A DNA stretch of 64,000 bases from Streptomyces niveus (GTDB lineage Bacteria; Actinomycetota; Actinomycetes; Streptomycetales; Streptomycetaceae): contig NZ_CP018047.1 in NCBI RefSeq assembly GCF_002009175.1, positions 2,170,001-2,234,000 of the forward strand, written 5' to 3'. Below are positions 61,620-64,000 of this stretch, piece by piece. How positions within the stretch are numbered: position 1 is the stretch's first letter; every line of letters starts with the position of its first letter. The position numbers and the translations under genes were made by a program. The notes beneath the pieces were generated by a model that did not search any database, was not told the origin of the DNA, and was given only the letters and a program-made list of their open reading frames with translations.

Positions 61620-62423
61620 ATGCGTATGGACCAAGTGGGCAGGGCCGAGTCGGGTGACGGCACCCTCATCGCGTACCGGCGGACGAGCGGCGAGGGACCG
61701 CCGGTGATCATGGTGGGAGGGGCGTTCAGCACGGCGGACGCGGAAGCGCCGCTGGCGGCGCTCCTCGCACCGCGCTTCAGTGTGATCACCTACGACCGGC
61801 GGGGGCGCGGCAGCAGCGGCGACACGGCGCCGTACGCGGTGGAGCGCGAGATCGAGGACATCGCCGCCCTCCTTACGGAGGCGGGCGGCAGTGCCTCGGT
61901 GTACGGGATGTCGTCGGGCGCCGCCCTGGCGCTGGAGGCGGCCGCGGCGGGGCTGCCGATCACCCAACTCGCCGTGTACGAGCCTCCGTACGACACGGGT
62001 GCGGCGGCGGATGTCACGGACGGCGCGGCGTACACGGCGCGGCTCGACGACCTGCTGGTGCGGGGGCGGCGGGACGAGGCCGTGGAGCTGTTCCTGTCGA
62101 TGGTCGGGGTGGCGCCCGACGTGGTGGCGAGGATGCGCCGGGCGACGATGTGGCGGGGTATGACGGCGCTGGCGCACACCCTCGCGTACGACAACGCCGT
62201 GATGGGTCCCGGCCGGGTCCCGGTGGAGCGGCTCGCCCGGATCAGCGCGCGGGTGATGGTCGTGGACGGGGGCGCGAGTCCGCCGCCGATGCGGGTGGCG
62301 GCGCGGGCGGTGGCCGCCGCGGTGCCGCGCGGGCGGCACCGCACCCTGACGGGTCAGGTGCACGAGGTGGCGCCGCATGTGCTGGCGCCGGTCCTCGCGG
62401 AGTACTTCGCCGCGGCGGCGTGA
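61620..62423 (+). CDS. alpha/beta hydrolase
   Basis: The 267-residue protein has the alpha/beta hydrolase order: VIMVGGAFSTADAEA (oxyanion region), YDRRGRGSSGD, the nucleophile elbow GMSSGAALAL (Ser), and the C-terminal His in LTGQVHEVAPH. An Asp in MVVDGG completes the triad. It is closest to small esterases or lactonases of unknown substrate. ATG at 61626 is an alternative start, and neither has a clear ribosome-binding site. The upstream 80 bp contains a run of seven A (from 61560). Confidence 0.88.
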   Translation: MRMDQVGRAESGDGTLIAYRRTSGEGPPVIMVGGAFSTADAEAPLAALLAPRFSVITYDRRGRGSSGDTAPYAVEREIEDIAALLTEAGGSASVYGMSSGAALALEAAAAGLPITQLAVYEPPYDTGAAADVTDGAAYTARLDDLLVRGRRDEAVELFLSMVGVAPDVVARMRRATMWRGMTALAHTLAYDNAVMGPGRVPVERLARISARVMVVDGGASPPPMRVAARAVAAAVPRGRHRTLTGQVHEVAPHVLAPVLAEYFAAAA

Positions 62424-62445
62424 GCACGGTGACGCCGAGGACGGT

Positions 62446-62470
62446 GCCGCCGGTGACGGTGACCGGCGGC
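62446..62470. terminator. short hairpin between convergent genes
   Basis: GCCGCCGGT (62446-62454) pairs with ACCGGCGGC (62462-62470) around a 7-nt loop, between the hydrolase and the acetamidase stop codons. Confidence 0.5.
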
Positions 62471-62513
62471 GTGCTCGCCTCCCACGCCCGCTGCCGGCAC
62501 GGGCGCGTGGGCT

Positions 62514-63437
62514 TCAGCGGATCGCGCCGTCCGGCAGCACCGCGTGCACGCCCCACACCTGATTGGCCACCTGTGTCACCCGCAGATCGACCGTCGTACT
62601 GGCCAGGGCCAGCGCCGTCCCCCGCTTCACCCCGTACAGCAACGTCATCCACGTCAGCATCGCGTCCAGGGCCCGCGCCGAAGCCTCGTTGAGGTCCGCG
62701 TCGAATCCGAAGGTGATCCGGCCCGCCGGGGTGACCGCGTGCGGTGTCGGGATCGGCGGGGAGGGTTCGAGGCCGACGGTCAGGCGGGTCGTCATGCCGC
62801 ACTCGACCGCCGTGCCGGAGACCTCGCCGTCGCCCTGCGCGGCATGGCCGTCACCGACGCTGAGCAACGCGCCGGGCGCGGTGACGGGCAGGAACAGGGT
62901 CGATCCGGCGACCAGTTCGCGGCAGTCGATGTTGCCGCCGCCGAAGGTACGGGGCGGGGTCGTGGAGTGCTCGCCCGGTTCGTCGGGGGGTGTGCCGATG
63001 ACGCCGAGGAAGGGCGCGAGGGAGACCGTGTGACCGTACTGGTCGGTCCCGGTGCCCTTGTCCGCGTCGAGGTCCCACAGCAGCCACTCGGCGTCCTCGG
63101 CGGTCATGCCCAGCCGGCGGGCGAGCGGGGTGTCGGACGTCGCCGCCGCCGTGAAGCCCCACTCGTCGGGGCGAAGTGACTCCAGTCGTACGGAGAGGGC
63201 CATGCCCGGCTCGGCGCCGCGTACGGCGATCGGGCCCACCAGGCAGTGGCCGCGCCGCTCGTCGAACATGCGCGGGACGCTCTCGTCCGCCGTGCGCCGG
63301 CGCTCCAGATGGCCCGCGCAGTCGAGCGTGTGGACGGTGAGGGTGTCGCCGGGGTCGACGGTCAGCACCGGGGGCAGTTCGCGCGAGAAGACGTCGCTCA
63401 CCGTGCCGGGCACGGAGTCCAGGATGTGCTCGGCCAC
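62514..63437 (-). CDS. acetamidase/formamidase-family protein
   Basis: The 307-residue protein belongs to the FmdA/AmdA family, which hydrolyses small amides such as formamide and acetamide. Visible landmarks are VDPGDTLTVHTLDC near the N-terminus, GHCLVGPIAVRGAEPGM, NIDCRELVAGSTLFLPV, and LSVGDGHAAQGDGEVSGTAVE, where the family places metal ligands (Asp and His). A GTG start at 63437 is chosen, with AAGGAA about 7 bp upstream. No amide transporter is adjacent. Confidence 0.92.
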   Translation of the reverse strand: MAEHILDSVPGTVSDVFSRELPPVLTVDPGDTLTVHTLDCAGHLERRRTADESVPRMFDERRGHCLVGPIAVRGAEPGMALSVRLESLRPDEWGFTAAATSDTPLARRLGMTAEDAEWLLWDLDADKGTGTDQYGHTVSLAPFLGVIGTPPDEPGEHSTTPPRTFGGGNIDCRELVAGSTLFLPVTAPGALLSVGDGHAAQGDGEVSGTAVECGMTTRLTVGLEPSPPIPTPHAVTPAGRITFGFDADLNEASARALDAMLTWMTLLYGVKRGTALALASTTVDLRVTQVANQVWGVHAVLPDGAIR

Positions 63438-63568
63438 GGTGGACTTCCTTCGGTCGGAGAGACGGGTGCGGTCGGTACGGGGCGGGGCGCCCGCGCCCGG
63501 TGCCCGCGCCCCGTCACCGTAGTCCGCCGCGCGGTCCCTCCCGCGGCAGCCCCCACAGGACGGGGCCA

Positions 63569-63604
63569 CGCGGCCCGGGGTGCGGGGAGTTCCCCCGGGC
63601 CGCG
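63569..63604 (-). terminator. terminator after the gene at the right edge
   Basis: CGCGGCCCGGGG (63569-63580) pairs exactly with CCCCGGGCCGCG (63593-63604), 10 bp beyond the stop of the partial minus-strand gene. Confidence 0.7.
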
Positions 63605-63614
63605 CGGTCCCGGG

Positions 63615-64000
63615 TCAGCCGCGGCGCACGGTGAACTCCGCCCGGCGTACGCGCAGTACCGTGCGACCGCCCTCTGTAGAGGTACGCGCGCCGTCGCACC
63701 GCGCCGCGCCCTCCACCACGACCACCGATTCCCCGCCGGGAGCGCCGAGCGCGCGGAAGGTCGCCCGGCCGTCGGCGGCGCCGGTGAGTTCCGCCGTCGC
63801 GTACGCGATGCGCAGACCGCCCGCGGTCAGCCCGAGCGGCAGGATCGCCGCCGTACGACCGGGCAGGTGCAGCTTCTCGCCGCCGAAGAGGGGCTTGCCG
63901 TTCTCCGTGACGGTGAAGTCCTGGTCGTAGCCCGAGGAGACGTTGAAGGCGTGCAGCAGCCGTCCGCGCTCGTCGTCCGCCGTCGTCAGCAGGAAGACTC
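63615..64000 (-). CDS. 3' end of an unidentified gene, possibly a glycosidase
   Basis: The last 128 codons of a minus-strand gene run off the right edge. The visible part starts VFLLTTADDERGRLLHAFNV and ends RRAEFTVRRG. It is rich in beta-forming residues, with KLHLPGRTAAILPLGLTAGG and LRIAYATAELTG, which recall the second domain of GH35-type beta-galactosidases of Streptomyces. The resemblance is weak. Codon usage is normal, and a terminator follows the stop, so the coding call is firm even though the function is not. Confidence 0.6.
   Translation of the reverse strand, partial: VFLLTTADDERGRLLHAFNVSSGYDQDFTVTENGKPLFGGEKLHLPGRTAAILPLGLTAGGLRIAYATAELTGAADGRATFRALGAPGGESVVVVEGAARCDGARTSTEGGRTVLRVRRAEFTVRRG

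Overview
The window is a piece of a Streptomyces chromosome. The base composition is very GC-rich, start codons are ATG, GTG and TTG, codon third positions are almost all G or C, and the gene content is typical of the genus. From memory, the order ligA - GGDEF/EAL protein - gatCAB ... GGDEF/EAL protein - ilvBNC - serA ... putative proline catabolism genes ... leuB - ilvE - cimA matches the conserved core around SCO5494 to SCO5529 of S. coelicolor. No rRNA, tRNA, CRISPR array, prophage or insertion sequence was seen.

Left end (1-6.4 kb): a family-5 solute-binding lipoprotein and its ATPase, a LacI-type regulator and a divergent secreted GH30 glycosidase with a ricin-type binding domain. A 38-bp perfect palindrome made of three abutting LacI-type operators lies between regulator and glycosidase. 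This looks like a self-contained glucan or glycoside utilisation locus.

Core amino-acid metabolism (6.5-30.3 kb): cimA, ilvE, leuB, serA, ilvC, ilvN and ilvB are all on the minus strand. ilvB has a classical ribosome-mediated attenuator with a 13-residue Ile/Leu/Val leader peptide. cimA has a similar terminator in its 5' region. Interspersed are an AAC(2')-I-like acetyltransferase, a three-gene phospholipid-type operon (CDP-alcohol phosphatidyltransferase, CdsA-like, PlsC-like), a DUF1206 membrane protein, a proline catabolic pair (pruB, pruA) with a divergent PucR-type regulator, transaldolase, an FAD-dependent reductase and a 0.9-kb non-coding repeat region.

Middle (30.3-50.2 kb): a large membrane GGDEF/EAL protein whose EAL site is degenerate, a 2-hydroxyacid dehydrogenase, an aldo/keto reductase, a glucose/sorbosone dehydrogenase-like lipoprotein, a 1013-residue LuxR-family ATPase regulator, a GNAT enzyme, an MMPL exporter, a Tat-exported phospholipase C with a possible PHO box, and an ArsB/SLC13-type transporter translationally coupled to a Usp-like protein.

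Right (50.2-64 kb): the gatC-gatA-(77-residue protein)-gatB operon, an RmdB-like GGDEF/EAL protein with an intact EAL site, an SDR - MetE-like - ligA operon, a LOG-family protein, DUF427 protein, alpha/beta hydrolase, acetamidase/formamidase, and the 3' end of an unidentified gene that runs off the window. Functional calls rest on motif recognition by eye; no database search was possible.
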